Below are positions 44,136 through 54,752 of a DNA stretch of 64,000 nt, piece after piece. Source of the DNA: Gambelia wislizenii (lineage: Eukaryota > Chordata > Lepidosauria > Squamata > Crotaphytidae); assembly GCA_030847615.1 (NCBI GenBank), contig JAUMIR010000004.1, positions 222,817,001-222,881,000 on the forward strand, in the 5' to 3' direction. The position numbers and the translations under genes are program-made. The notes below the pieces were generated by a model. The model did no database searches. It was not told the DNA's origin and saw only the letters and a list, made by a program, of their open reading frames with translations. Every line of letters begins with the position of its first letter. Positions within the stretch are counted from its first letter, which is position 1.

Positions 44136-45029
44136 GTTACAAGCTTGGTAAATCAGGGCAATTCTGCGGATGTAGTATATCTTTATTTCAGTGAGACTTT
44201 TGACAAAGCCCCCAATGATATTCTTGCAAGCTGGTGAACTGCTTCAGTTAGGTGGGTATGTAATTGGTTGTTGGACCAAACCCAGAGAGTATTTGCCAAT
44301 GGTCACCCATCATCGTGGAGAGAAGTGACTAGTGGGGTGACTTAGGATTCTGTCCTTGGTCCACTGTTGAACTTTTTTTTATAAATGACTTAGGTGATAG
44401 AATAGAAGGCATTAATATCACATTTGCAGATGACACCAAATTGAGGAGGGGGTAGCTAATACTCCAGAGGAAAGGATCAGAATTCAAAATGATCTTGCAA
44501 GATTGGACAAATGGGCCAAAACTAACAAAATGATTTTCAACATGGATAAATGTAAGGGTACTGAATCTAGGCAAGACAAATCAAATACACAAGATGATCA
44601 AAGGTCTGGAAACCAAGCCTTATGAGGAATGACTTAAGGAGGTGGATATGTTTAACTTGGAGAAGAGGAGATTGAGAGGTGACATGCTAACTATCTTTAA
44701 ATATCTGAAGGAATGTCATGTAGAAGATGGAGCAAGATTGATTTCTGCTGCTTCAAAGACTAGGACATGAACAAATGGATTCAAATTACAAGAAAAAGGA
44801 TTCCACTCAAACATTAAGAATAATTTTTTATTATTATAGCTGATCAACAGTGAAATAGATTGCATTCGAGAGTGGTAGACTCTCTGTCTTTGGAGGTCTT
44901 TGAACAGAGGTTGAATGGGCATCTTTCAGGAGTGCTATAGTTGTATATTCCTGTATGGGGGGGTGTTGGACTACATGGTACCTTCCAAATCTAAGATTCT
45001 ATGATCTATGAATGTGACAGAGGGCTTTC

Positions 45030-45375
45030 TTGATGGTTAATCCCATGCTCTGGAACTTCCTTATTGGGAAGCTAGAATGGCCTCCTTCTCACTGTTCATT
45101 TGTTGTCAGGCAACGGCTTTTTTTTTTTAATTCCAACAGGCTTTCAACAGCTGATTTTTTAAAAAAACAGACTTAATAGGGCACTGTACTGCTTTTAATT
45201 GGGATGTTTTTAAAAATGCTGTCTATTTTTAAATTGTATATATTAAATTATTTTTTTAATGCTAATGGCAGTTAACATTTAATGTTAACCTTTTGTATGT
45301 TTTATCTTTAGTGCATTTGTTTTCATTTGTAAACCATTTTCACTCCTGGGGGGGTGAGATATGTTATAGGTGGTT
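45030..45375 (+). pseudogene. L2-type LINE C-terminus and 3' UTR
   Basis: A short plus-strand coding remnant (ALELPYWEARMAS-like, then ATAFFF and FQQAF before a stop near 45150) resembles the L2 ORF2 end. A 3' UTR with TTTTTAAATTGTATATATTA and TGTAAACCATTTTCACTCC follows. The coding match is short, so the call is moderate. Confidence 0.55.
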
Positions 45376-45726
45376 GTGGTGTTATGCTACAGATTTGAGG
45401 ATAAATGGAGAACTGATGTTCTTTTCTTGCTATGGTCAAAATTTGGGATAAAAACACTTCATATTGCCTGAATAAATATGCACATTCCAATCAAGTCATC
45501 CTGACATTGCTTTGAAAAGTCTGGAAATCTTTGGTTAGGAAGAGAAGGAATGACACTTCCAACATTAACTCCTCCAGTATTTTCATAATTTGCCCTTAGA
45601 TCAGAATAGATAAAAGAGAATTTCACTGATGCCACTTCCTGGGGCAACCTTTTCTTGCAGAAATTTGTTCTCTGGCACTTTCTGTCATGGCTTTCCATCA
45701 TTCTCCAGTGTCTGCATTTGTTTTAA

Positions 45727-45768
45727 CATGCACACACGCACACACACGTGCACGCGTGTGTGTATGTA
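45727..45768. repeat. (CA)n to (TG)n tract with inverted symmetry
   Basis: ACACGCACACACACGTGCACGCGTGTGTGT: CA repeats turn into TG repeats through a GTGCAC/ACGCGT centre, giving an imperfect palindrome. Confidence 0.8.
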
Positions 45769-47334
45769 TATTGCTGTCCTTGGCAATAAATATCACGTCT
45801 GTCATCCAGAGCTATCAATATGTCACAGAAGCTGCTTTTCCATCTCATGCAGCTGTGACAAGCTTTCAGAAATCTGGCTCCAAGCATTCATCCCTTCTTA
45901 GCTCAAGAGCTGAGGAAATCTGCTGCAGCCATTAGTATTACTTTGACCGTATCTAAAATTCTGACTACTGTACTGTAGCCTCTTAGCTTAGTCCTGCTCA
46001 AAGTGCAGCAAATGCCAGAATGACAATAATATCAAGTAAAAAGCAATGTTTGATTTAGGGTTCAAGTACAGTTATCCATTACTCTTCCCATCCCACAAAA
46101 ATGCCACACTTTTCTTGGAAGTACAATAAGCAGTTGGAAATTTGAGGTCCTAATGGAAACTACCACTAGATGTAAGGTTTGGGCCTAAACTCTTAGCTCA
46201 TATGACAAAGCTACACAAAGACAAAATACATGCATTTCCATTTCCTCACATACTGTTCTTGTTGCCATGTAAGACTGTAAGATCCAATCCCTGGAATCAT
46301 GATCTGTCTTTCTGTGTGCTTGCCACTTTCATCTTTAAGCTCTCTATCTATTGCTAGCTCTGTAAGATGATGGTGATGAAGACAATGATGATTTGCCCTC
46401 CCACAATCCTGCACAGAACTTGGAATTCACATTTTGAATGTTTCTCCCGAATAAAATCTATTGACCTTTCTGGTAGGATGAGTAGCTTGGAGTGGGGAGG
46501 GAATGGAAGTGCACTCACAAATGGAGTACGCCCTCCTTTCCTTTTCTTTATCCTCTAAACCTCTAGCACCAAGCCCAATACCATTTCCATCAGCTCAGGC
46601 ATAAAAACTAATGGGCAGCAAAATTCCCATTCAGTCCCATATATACAACACAAGATACAAGCACTCAAAATTGATCCTCACCTGGACCAGAAGTATGGAG
46701 AGGGGAAGGAAGTGCTTATGGATGACAAAGAGTCTTCTACCCCAACCTGTCTTATCCTGTTGTATCTGTCTGTGCCACTACATGAACACAGAAATCTGAA
46801 GCAGGGTGTCTATGCCATAAAAAGTACTATAGCAGGGCTGGCCAACATCTGAGGGCATGGGGGCATTTTTGCCCTCCCAAGACATTGCCACACACCCTTC
46901 TAATCCTTTGACCCACTCCACCCCCAAACATGTGGCAGAATCCTGTAGGACCATTACATACTACGTAGAACCATAACTATAGTGCTATGTAGTGGATTGC
47001 AGCAATATCCCTCCAAATACCTTTGACTGATAAGTGGCCACTGGGATCAACTGGGTTCCATTCCCCTGTTGATCAAGAAGCAACTGCCAGATGTTCCCAA
47101 GCCCTCTCATGAGTGATCTCTGATGTGACAGGCAGAAAAGGGACCCCTGTCACAAATCCTTTTCATGCCTGATATCACTGACATGAAATTGGGGTAAGAA
47201 TGCCAGGCAGTGTTTCTCGATCAGCAGAGCAACAGTCAGTCCCAGTGTCTGCTTATCAGTAAGTGTAGTTTGGGGGACTTTCACAGTCTCTACATAGCCC
47301 TTAAATGGCTACATAGGAATCATGAATATCTAGC

Positions 47335-47373
47335 AGTTACAAATGCATAGCTGTAGGTTATGCATTTGTAACT
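47335..47373. repeat. Perfect 15-bp hairpin
   Basis: AGTTACAAATGCATA and TATGCATTTGTAACT are separated by 9 bases (GCTGTAGGT). Flanks do not show a transposon boundary. Confidence 0.75.
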
Positions 47374-47433
47374 GCCCAACAGGATTCCATTCATCATTCC
47401 CCTCTCGACACACAAAGACCCAGGAGGGTAGTA

Positions 47434-48068
47434 TAGTTGTTCCTCCACATTTGCAGGTTAAGCATTTGCATATTTGATTATTTGCAGATTACTTAATAAG
47501 TTCTCTTTAGGCATTTTCTAGATCCTCCAGTGTGATTTTATGGTGTGTTTCCACCAAAGGTTGACTGTAGAGTCACTCTGGAAGACCTAGAGCAGTGGTT
47601 CTCAACCTGTGGGTCCCCAGATGTTGTTGGAACTCAGTTCCCAGGAGCCCTCTAAGGTCTCACCTTGACAGCCTGGTGGTCCTCCCAGTCATTAGTGAGG
47701 CTGTAGGACTGAACTCACAGCCTCACTAATGACTGGGAGGACCACCTGGCTGTCAAGGTGAGACCTCAGAGGGCTCCTGGGAACTGTAGTCCCACAACAT
47801 CTGGGGACCCACAGGTTGAGAACCACTGACCTAGAGGTTCCTACAGAGAGAGATTCCTAGAGAGATTCTTAGAACATTTATCTAGGTGTTTATAGGTCTT
47901 CCAGTGCAATTTTACACAGAATCATGCTGGAGGACCTATCAATGTCTAGAGGAGTGTTCTCTCTGGCAAATAAATAAATAAATAAATAAATAGTGGGCTG
48001 ATGTTCATTGTTTTCCCACTTTCATGGTGTCCTCCACTCCAACCCCCACAAAAGTTGAGGATCAACTG
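47434..48068. mobile_element. pogo/Tigger-like element with nested hAT
   Basis: Left end TAGTTGTTCCTCCACATTTG, right end AAGTTGAGGATCAACTG, TA on both sides (47432-47433, 48069-48070). The interior has TTTCTAGATCCTCCAGTGTG and TAGGTCTTCCAGTGCAATTT, the 'cctccagt' blocks shared with 57920-58262, plus a tetranucleotide run (AAAT)n at 47969-47993. It is interrupted by the hAT at 47593-47828. Without that it is about 391 bp. No transposase. Confidence 0.76.
47585..47836. mobile_element. Palindromic hAT MITE with 8-bp TSD
   Basis: The element proper is 47593-47828 (236 bp) from CAGTGGTTCTCAACCTGTGG to CCACAGGTTGAGAACCACTG, with perfect duplication ACCTAGAG (47585-47592, 47829-47836). The two halves are near-perfect inverted copies (CCCCAGATGTTGTTGG..., GGTCCTCCCAGTCATTAGTG...) around a small GGACTGAACTC centre. 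Low arm divergence suggests recent insertion into the pogo-like host. Confidence 0.92.
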
Positions 48069-48707
48069 TATTTGCATTTCAAACATTATATCCAGTCCTT
48101 TCAGGTCTGTTTCAGTCCAGAATGGACTTACAGAGATCCAGGATACTTGGGGGTTCTACAAGCTGCATTTAACCCATGGGTTGCACACTGCCTATCCTTG
48201 GACTATAGTGTTGATTGTATCCATATATTTCCTTTCTCTCCCCCGGCATTACTTTAAAGATATGAGTGAAAAAAGATCTATCCTCACCCCGCCATTTCAA
48301 GGATATGCTCACAAATAGACAAGCATGTGACTTATCTGCTGCAGTGCCTGAGCGGAGTCACCCTCAGAACAGTGCCATTGATACATTTAAGTTTAATCCA
48401 AATATTACATATAAGCAAACATTTTGATACATGATCTGGCAGTGTGAAAACTGTTATCTATACAGTAGTAAAATAACACTACAATAAAAGAAGCAAAACT
48501 CATGTTGTGGTAGAGATTTGCATTAAGATAAGGGAATTCTCTCCAAGAAAATGTGTCATTTGGGGATGTCAGTCAATGAGCTTCTCATGATGAATCATCA
48601 CTGGGCTTATAGTTTGAATATTCTGTCGCAAGTGTGCATTCTTGAAAAAACCTAGCCAAAAAAAGTCTAGAATGTACCAACAGTTTTTATTATTTGCTTT
48701 CTTCTTA
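48069..48707. other. Unassigned stretch
   Basis: No recognised element. The 105-codon frame at 48001-48318 starts inside the pogo-like element and is not considered a gene. Confidence 0.45.
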
Positions 48708-49322
48708 GGAGATTATCAGACACGCTAAATACGGCATTATAGTGACACTAGGAGATCACTAAAGGGCTTCCTTTTCAGACAACATCATTCCCCTCTTGTA
48801 ATGCACCCTTTCTGCTGCCATTCTGCCAGTGCTGCTTTTTATTGACAGGAGAAGCCATCGATACATCCCCCATTCTGTTTCTGCAACGCATGTTTGTGCG
48901 ACTAAAAAGGTGCCCCATTTCGCTGGCGAGATCCCAGTGTCAATGGGAAGTCCCTGCCAGAACACTTCCTGATGAGATTTGGACATCAAGGTAAGTGACA
49001 CACTTTTTAAAAACTTCTCTGGTTTACTTGGAAGTTTTAAAGTGTGTTTTTGTGCTTGCTGTCAGTACATTATTTGTCTTGTATTTTGCTTTTTATTTTT
49101 GAATTCCCACACCCTCATCTTTTCATGAGAATGGGCAGGGTTTCACTCCAGGAAATGAAAGGAGCTCTGTTAGAGCTCCATTCACTCCTGGACCGTCCTG
49201 AAGATGGTACAAAGGTAGGTCTGAAAAGTTTTATTATTGTGGCATTACAGGGATGGGACAGGGGTGGGAGAGGAGACTATGGGACAGGAATGCTTTTTTT
49301 TTGTTCCTTTCTGATAATCTCT
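48708..49322 (+). mobile_element. Long multi-hairpin MITE (copy J)
   Basis: 615 bp, GGAGATTATCAGACACGC to TTCTGATAATCTCT, perfect TTA duplication (48705-48707, 49323-49325). Blocks: GGAGATCACTAAAGGGCTTC, TTTCAGACAACATCATTCCC, a TTTTTATTGACAGGAGAAGC hairpin arm, donor AAG|GTAAGT at 48991, acceptor-like GGTTTCACTCCAG ending 49151, and second donor AAAG|GTAGGT at 49215. The exon-like interval is 63 bp. Same subfamily as 43185 (opposite strand) and 8507. Confidence 0.86.
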
Positions 49323-49446
49323 TTAGTGAAGAAATTATGGAACAAAACCTAATCTCAGATTCTTGCCACAGGCAACTGTGATGCTGACTCTTGGAGGGTA
49401 CTGATATGGAACCACATACTGTAGGAAGCTGCTTTCCTGAAAAGCC

Positions 49447-49727
49447 CAGTTAGGGTGGGAAAAGTGTAGGTTACGGGCCACATGAAGCCCACACACCCCA
49501 CTTTTGTGGGGCCAGGAATGCCTGAAAGATTCTTGTTTGATTTTTAGGTGAATTTTTACTCCCAAATGGCTCTATATGGAATTTAACTGGACCACTCATC
49601 CCAGAACACTGCAATCCAACATAATGACAGTCAGCCAAAAATGGAATCCGGAAGTGATATGACATCAGTTCTGGCATGTCTGAGCATGGTGACATCATGA
49701 GGGCAAATATTTGCCTACCCCTGGGGT
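49447..49727. mobile_element. Probable hAT remnant (CAG-GGGTRGG ends)
   Basis: Left CAGTTAGGGTGGGAAAAGTG and GGTTACGGGCCACATGAAGC, right GGGCAAATATTTGCCTACCC. These are degraded inverted ends like those of hAT elements that begin CAGGGGTGGGCAAA. No target duplication is visible. Confidence 0.42.
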
Positions 49728-49883
49728 AGATATTAAATCAAAAGCAGCTGTTTTTTGCAGAGATTCTTACTTAGGAGAAAAATATGTCCAACAGTTTTTC
49801 TTGAACCCATTCATTTATTGTTTTGACAAAAATCTTTAAAAAGCAGTGTCCAGACTTTTTTATTACATGCAACACACAAACGC

Positions 49884-49912
49884 AGGCATGAGCGCGCGCA
49901 CACACACACACA
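49884..49912. repeat. (GC)/(CA)n microsatellite
   Basis: GCGCGCGCACACACACACACACAC tract. Confidence 0.85.
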
Positions 49913-50149
49913 CGAGAATAAATATATGAGAGGGATGGGGAGAGAGAGTCAGAATTCCTTTTAAAATTCTAAAATTCCTTTTATAATCACAGCTTAGCAG
50001 TAATGAGTTTCAGGTGACAAACGTGCCTGTGTTTTTTCTTTGTCATAACCATGCATAACAAAGTTGTATTTTCCAAGTAATGGAATAAGGATGAACAAAG
50101 CCACCTTACTAACATGACATGTAACATTAGCCTATTCTAGCATTAAATG

Positions 50150-50340
50150 AGATAGCTGTGTTAGTCTGTTCTAGTATAAAAAGACATAAAGGAATCCAGT
50201 AGCACTAGACTAACTGGATAAAAGAAATTTCTAGCATAGCATAAACTTTTGTGGACTCTAGTCTAATTCTTTATGTACTTCTATCTTAAAACTAGAAATT
50301 TATTTTCCCCTGTTAGACTCAAAGGTACTACTGGATTCCA
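50150..50340. repeat. Interspersed repeat with TGTTAGTCT/AGACTAAC motifs
   Basis: GATAGCTGTGTTAGTCTG, AAAGGAATCCAGTAGCAC, AGACTAACTGG, CATAAACTTTTGTGGACTC and a later inverted block GTTAGACTCAAAGGTACTAC with CTGGATTCCATT. This block order is familiar from a common reptilian repeat. I cannot state its class from this sequence. The inverted relation of the AGTAGCAC-type blocks suggests a foldback. Confidence 0.5.
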
Positions 50341-51761
50341 TTCTCTTAACATTTTCCCATTAGTTTTAATGTGTTTTTTTTAATTCCTAGTTACTTTCAA
50401 CATTTTAATTATTTATTACATTTAAATGGCAATTTAAGAGGCATTTAGATGGGAATTTTTCAATTTTTGCGCCATTTTCTTATCAATCCTATGCTCCACC
50501 CCAAAACAAATGAAAAGTAACTTAAAATGCAATGAATAGTACAAGAAATTACTTTTCAAACACTGTAAGGAATAACAGAACAGAATTACTTTTTAAAAGT
50601 AAATTACCAAGCTCTGATTACAATAAACAAAGGCATAAATCCAATTGTTAACTCCAGCTAGAGTAAACTAAATTAACTTATGTAAGTACTGATTGACCAA
50701 GTTCACACTCATTCACACAAAATCCCATTGAATCAATAGGTATGCTTTTATTGGAATTTACAATGATACTAGGCCTGGGCCTTCTTCATGTAGACATGTT
50801 AATATAAAGTCACATTAAAAAGCAGAGTTGGGACATCAGTTTTATATTCCCTCCCAAGAACACAGGCACAAAGGTTTTCTTTCACATATACAGAAGCATT
50901 TATATAAATGCACATATATAGAAGAATTACTTCTATCTTGCACACTATTTTAGATCCATTTTTGTAGACACCATGTCATGAGATGCATCATTAAGTGTTG
51001 GCTTGGGATCTCATTTTTTTAGCCTTTCCAACTACATGCTATGTACACCTGTATCTCTAACACTTAGCCTCTCTCCCCAGACTTTCATCCACACCTTCCA
51101 GAATGGGTGCTAGTTCCAGAGGTACTAGGTAAACTGCACTCAACCACTCTTTGAGCTAGCCTTTTCTGTAAGAGGGAAGAGTCGTAAATCACATGTTGTA
51201 TATAAATCTTAGTTCTTGTTTTACATTTAAATTAGCCATGTGCAGTTTCTTTAATGTTGACTTTTAAAGCAATATCTGCGATCAGAATTGGTTCACACAT
51301 AAAGCCATCGATATGATCATCTACGAAGATAAAAGAGGAAAACAGCAATAAACCACACTTTCCAGAAAATTTCCAAAAAAAAGATACATTAACCATTATT
51401 CAAGCTGAAAGGAAAGATGACAAATCTGACTAGATATTGTCTCTCTGGAGGACAGAGGAGAGCGACATGAGTCCCTATGGTATAGGGCAGAAGAGGCAAC
51501 AAGGCCCAGGTGCAAGGCATACATTCTTCCTGCTTTGGCAGTGGCACTTCTGCTCTTTCTGTTCCAGGTAGCTGGTGTCCTCCCCACTTGTAGCACAGCA
51601 GGAAGAATGGTCACTCAGGGCTTCCCACCACTGCCTCCCTAGGGGGGCACGATATCCACATATAAATGTAAACTGGGTAACAGGTGAAAAGTTTGAGAAC
51701 CACTGCTTTAGAGAACCTCACCATGATTTTTCAGGTTAGAACAATGGATGAGCTACAGTTA
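50341..51761. other. Unassigned AT-rich stretch
   Basis: No recognised repeats or exons. The minus frame at 51396-51614 has no support. Confidence 0.45.
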
Positions 51762-52382
51762 GGAGATTTTCACATGGGCTATATATCCCGTGGCAGGAAC
51801 AGAACAGGGTCGGGAAAGGTTTTCCCTTTCGGACGACGTTGACCCCGTTCTGTCCTGCATCCATCCTACTCACGTGACTGTTCCAGAACAATGTAATCAC
51901 GATTTTTCATCGTGAATAGACCTCCCGTTCCGTTGCTATAACGCAATCACAGGTGTGCGAACAGGAGCCCCGTTCCTGTTCCGAAATGACAGCCACGGAG
52001 GGGAGGTCCGTTCCGAGCACTTCCTGGTACGATCTGGACATCCAGGTAAGTGGCACCCTTTATTTTACCCTCCCTGTTTTGATTATGTGATTTAAAGAGT
52101 GTTTTTGTGCTTGGTGAACTGATTTTATGTTTGGGGGAGTTTTATTTTTTAAATTTACCGTCCGGCGTTATCACGTGATAACGTGATAATGTTTCAGACG
52201 GCCGGTCGTAAAAGCAGCCTTACGACGGCTGCATTTACGGCCAGCCAGCAAGGGGAGGGGGAGCCCGTTCCTGCTGCGGAATTAAGGTGAGTGTATGAAA
52301 GATTTATGTTATTCCGTGGCAGGAACGGGAGAGGAGGTAGCGGGGCAGTAACGGGGCATTTTGGCCCCGTGTGAAAATCTCC
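51762..52382 (+). mobile_element. Long multi-hairpin MITE, GGAGATTTTC subtype (copy K)
   Basis: 621 bp, GGAGATTTTCACATGGGC to GCCCCGTGTGAAAATCTCC, perfect TTA duplication (51759-51761, 52383-52385). Subterminal stem CAGGAACAGAACAGGGTC / GACCCCGTTCTGTCCTG, consensus donor CAG|GTAAGT at 52046, a TATCACGTGATAACGTGATA palindrome, acceptor-like TTTCAG ending 52197, palindromic TACGACGGCTGCATTTACGG module, second donor AAG|GTGAGT at 52287 (89-bp exon-like interval). One of the best preserved copies and a good reference for the family. Confidence 0.88.
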
Positions 52383-53609
52383 TTAGTGTGTTCACCCTTT
52401 CCTCTCTCCTTCTGCATTTGCTTAACCATAATTACAACTCCTGAATAGGGCTTTAGACTGTATGCAGTTGTCATCTGTATCTCGCTGAAGTGAGTTAAAG
52501 AATGTGACATATTAGAAATAACAGGCCTTCTTAGCAGTTCCTCCTACAAAAACCATTCTCATTTTTCTTTTCTATAGCAAAGAAGCTTGTAGAGAAGTAC
52601 ATTTCCACTTAGGAAGTCCAGAGCACAGCTAGAAATTTCAGCTTTAAGTCTCCAGGCCTGCTTTCAGTCAAAACCTTTTCTAATCGACAGAGACAAAGAT
52701 AACATATATTTGACATTAGACTTGCCTGGGCTGTCCAGTTTGGCATAGCTCTGTTCTCCATGACAATGGGTGCTGAGGGAATGAAATACACTGCATGTCA
52801 GCAGCAGCAGCCACTGTCAATACTCATGGGGAAATGCTCAGTTCCAATGTTTGTTGTCATTTATTTTTTATTTCCTTTACAGAAAACATGTGTTTTATGT
52901 AGAGTTGGTGAGAAACAATGATTTGCTCCAAAAATTCATGAAACTGACTCAATAATTTGAGAAGAATATTGCTCTGTGAAAGGCCTACTCCACATGGAGC
53001 CCAGTTGTGTTGATTATCTCACAGATTTTTTATTTATTTATTTATTTATTGGCACATTCACCTGGGAATGAGTCATACTGAATTCAGCCAGGCTTACTTC
53101 TGGTTGCTAATTTATTTAATTAAAATCACTAATATCCTAATTTTCCTTCCTAAGAAGAGCAGACCAACAAACAAGAAAAACAGTAATAAAGTGCAACAAG
53201 GAATGACAGCAAAATTCATGGCTGCTAAAATAACTAGAAGGTCTCAAAACCCAATTAATGCTCATGTAAACATTTGCACTGAGTAGGCTATGGTGTATTT
53301 TCTGATCCTAATGATAATTCCAATGTTTTAAGGGTCAAGATCAACATTGTGTTTCGGCACAGAGTTAGCTTGCAAATACTTTTTCCACTTAGGAATTTTC
53401 ACATAAACTTCTTGTATTTCCTGAGAATAATGAGAAGTTCTTTGTCCCCACCCATTACCTCAAATGGAGCCAATCAACTGAGTTCATAAGTTTAGCTTCA
53501 TCCTCCAATGGTTGGTCAACAAATAGCATGGGACTTTTTTGACCCATACATTACAAAATATATAGAACCAAAAAAAAAAAATGTTATAGCAGAAAGCAAT
53601 ACATTTATA
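52383..53609. other. Unassigned stretch
   Basis: No recognised element except a (TTTA)n run at 53026-53050. Confidence 0.45.
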
Positions 53610-54352
53610 GGTTTTCCTTGGTTTTTTTTCCGGGCTGTGAGGCTATGTTCTGGAAGAGTTTCTTTCTGACGTTTCACCTGCATCTGTGGCTGACATCTTC
53701 AGAGAATGGTTGGGTAGGAGTGTGGAGACGGGGTTATATACTGTGAGCCCCTGATGGAGAGGATATGTAAATTTGTGTATTTGAATGGCTGGTTTATGGA
53801 TGGAGATATGCAAGGAGAATTAGTGTCTGTTTGGCTAATGGTCCATTGTCTACTGGAAATCCCCCTGTCCCTGTGTGGAGTTCATTTGCATGTGTTGAGT
53901 TTCAATTTTAGAGTTTTTCAGGACTGGTAGCCAGATTTTGTTTACTTTTAGGGTTTCTTCTTTCCTGTTGAAGTTTTCCAGGTGTATGTGGATTTCAATA
54001 GCTTCTCTGTGCATTCTAACATAATAGTTCTTAGTCCAGAATTTCAGTGTTTTTAAATAACATTTTGTGTCCAGGTTGATTTATAACATGTTCTACTACT
54101 GCTTATTTTTCTGGCTGGCCCAGTCTGCAGTGTCTTTCATGTTCCTTGATTCATGTTTGCACACTGCGTTTAGTGGTCCCTATGTAAACTTGTCCACAGC
54201 TGCATGGTATGCGGTAAACTCCTGCGGTTGTGAGAGACACTGCAGACTGGTCCAGCCAGAAAAATCAGCAGTAGCCTACAACTGTGAGTTTACTTTTGTG
54301 TGGATTCTGCAACAAGACATCACTGGGGAGCTAAAATATCCCATACTTAAAA
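53610..54352 (-). pseudogene. Penelope-like retroelement remnant with GIY-YIG domain
   Basis: Minus-strand translation from about 54225 gives VSLTTAGVYRIPCSCGQVYIG, then TTKRSVQ, a stop, IKEHERHCRLGQPEK and AVVEHVINQPGH. Further down come AIEIHIHLENFNR-like, KVNKIWLPVLKN and the region of CGTTTCACCTGCATCTGTGG. GVY-IPCSCG-VYIG is the GIY-YIG endonuclease signature of Penelope-like elements, and the order of blocks after it fits. The RT domain is missing. From about 54228 to 54325 the plus strand repeats ERHCRLVQPEKSAVAY and continues NCEFTFVWILQQD, so a second, inverted piece joins here. Stops make it inactive. Confidence 0.78.
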
Positions 54353-54590
54353 GGAGCCCTGGTGGTGCACTGGTTAAATGCCAGTACTGCAAGCCACAAC
54401 ATTATGAGTTCAATCCCAGAGGGCTCCAAGGTTGACTCAGCCTTCCATCCTTCCATAGGTCAGTAAAATGAATACCCAGCTTGTTGGGGACAATTAGCTA
54501 AAAAATATTGTAAACTGCTTAGGGTGTGTTTTGCACTGATAAGCGGTATATAAATATCAGTGCCATTACTAATGCTAATGCTATTGCTAT
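54353..54590 (+). mobile_element. Sauria-type tRNA SINE with ATGCTA/GCTATT tail
   Basis: GGAGCCCTGGTGGTGCACTG head with A-box-like sequence, B-box-like GAGTTCAATCCCAGAG, TCAGCCTTCCATCCTTCC, GTCAGTAAAATGAATACCC, GGGGACAATTAGCTAAAAA, ACTGATAAGCGGTATATAAA, then a short tandem ATGCTA/TGCTAT tail. Full-length layout for this squamate SINE type. It adjoins the Penelope remnant. Confidence 0.8.
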
Positions 54591-54752
54591 ACTGGTACAT
54601 CAGAGTTAAACAAAAAAAGAGAAGAAAATGTAAAAGAGTAGACTAAAAGGTTCCAGAAACAGAACCTTTGAGATTGTGGCACCACCTATTTGATTTAATA
54701 TCCCTAGAGAACTTCATTTGAGCCAGCTCTTTGATTTTCTCAGAAAAACTAA
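54591..54752. other. Unassigned stretch
   Basis: No recognised feature. Confidence 0.45.

Larger units (their letters stand above)
42900..45015 (+). pseudogene. CR1/L3-type LINE ORF2 and 3' end, interrupted by a MITE
   Basis: Plus strand. The pre-RT and RT blocks are EKAKLFHVFFSFIF (about 42975) and DELHPRVLKELADI (up to 43184). After the MITE they continue with LSEPLSITFENSW and GEVPAD, with NYRPVSLTS-like and GFLK-SHAKLI blocks (to 44060). A (TC)n tract comes next, then DFSKAFD-like, PQGS.LG (about 44340) and a FADDTKL motif (about 44430). The C-terminal order matches CR1 (LFKYLKECHVEDGA about 44700, then a FHSN-like block). The 3' end is ATTCTATGATCTATG (about 45000). Frameshifted and non-functional. 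Confidence 0.85.
45376..47433. other. Unassigned stretch
   Basis: No confident gene. (CA)/(TG) tract at 45727-45768. A possible hAT fragment starts with AGCAGGGCTGGCCAACATCT at about 46832. A perfect 15-bp hairpin is at 47335-47373. Confidence 0.4.

Noticed and set aside
54067..54435. 122-codon plus-strand frame with a leader-like hydrophobic start
   Set aside because: The first half is the antisense of the Penelope remnant, the middle is the inverted partner piece and the end is the SINE head; the apparent signal peptide is accidental.
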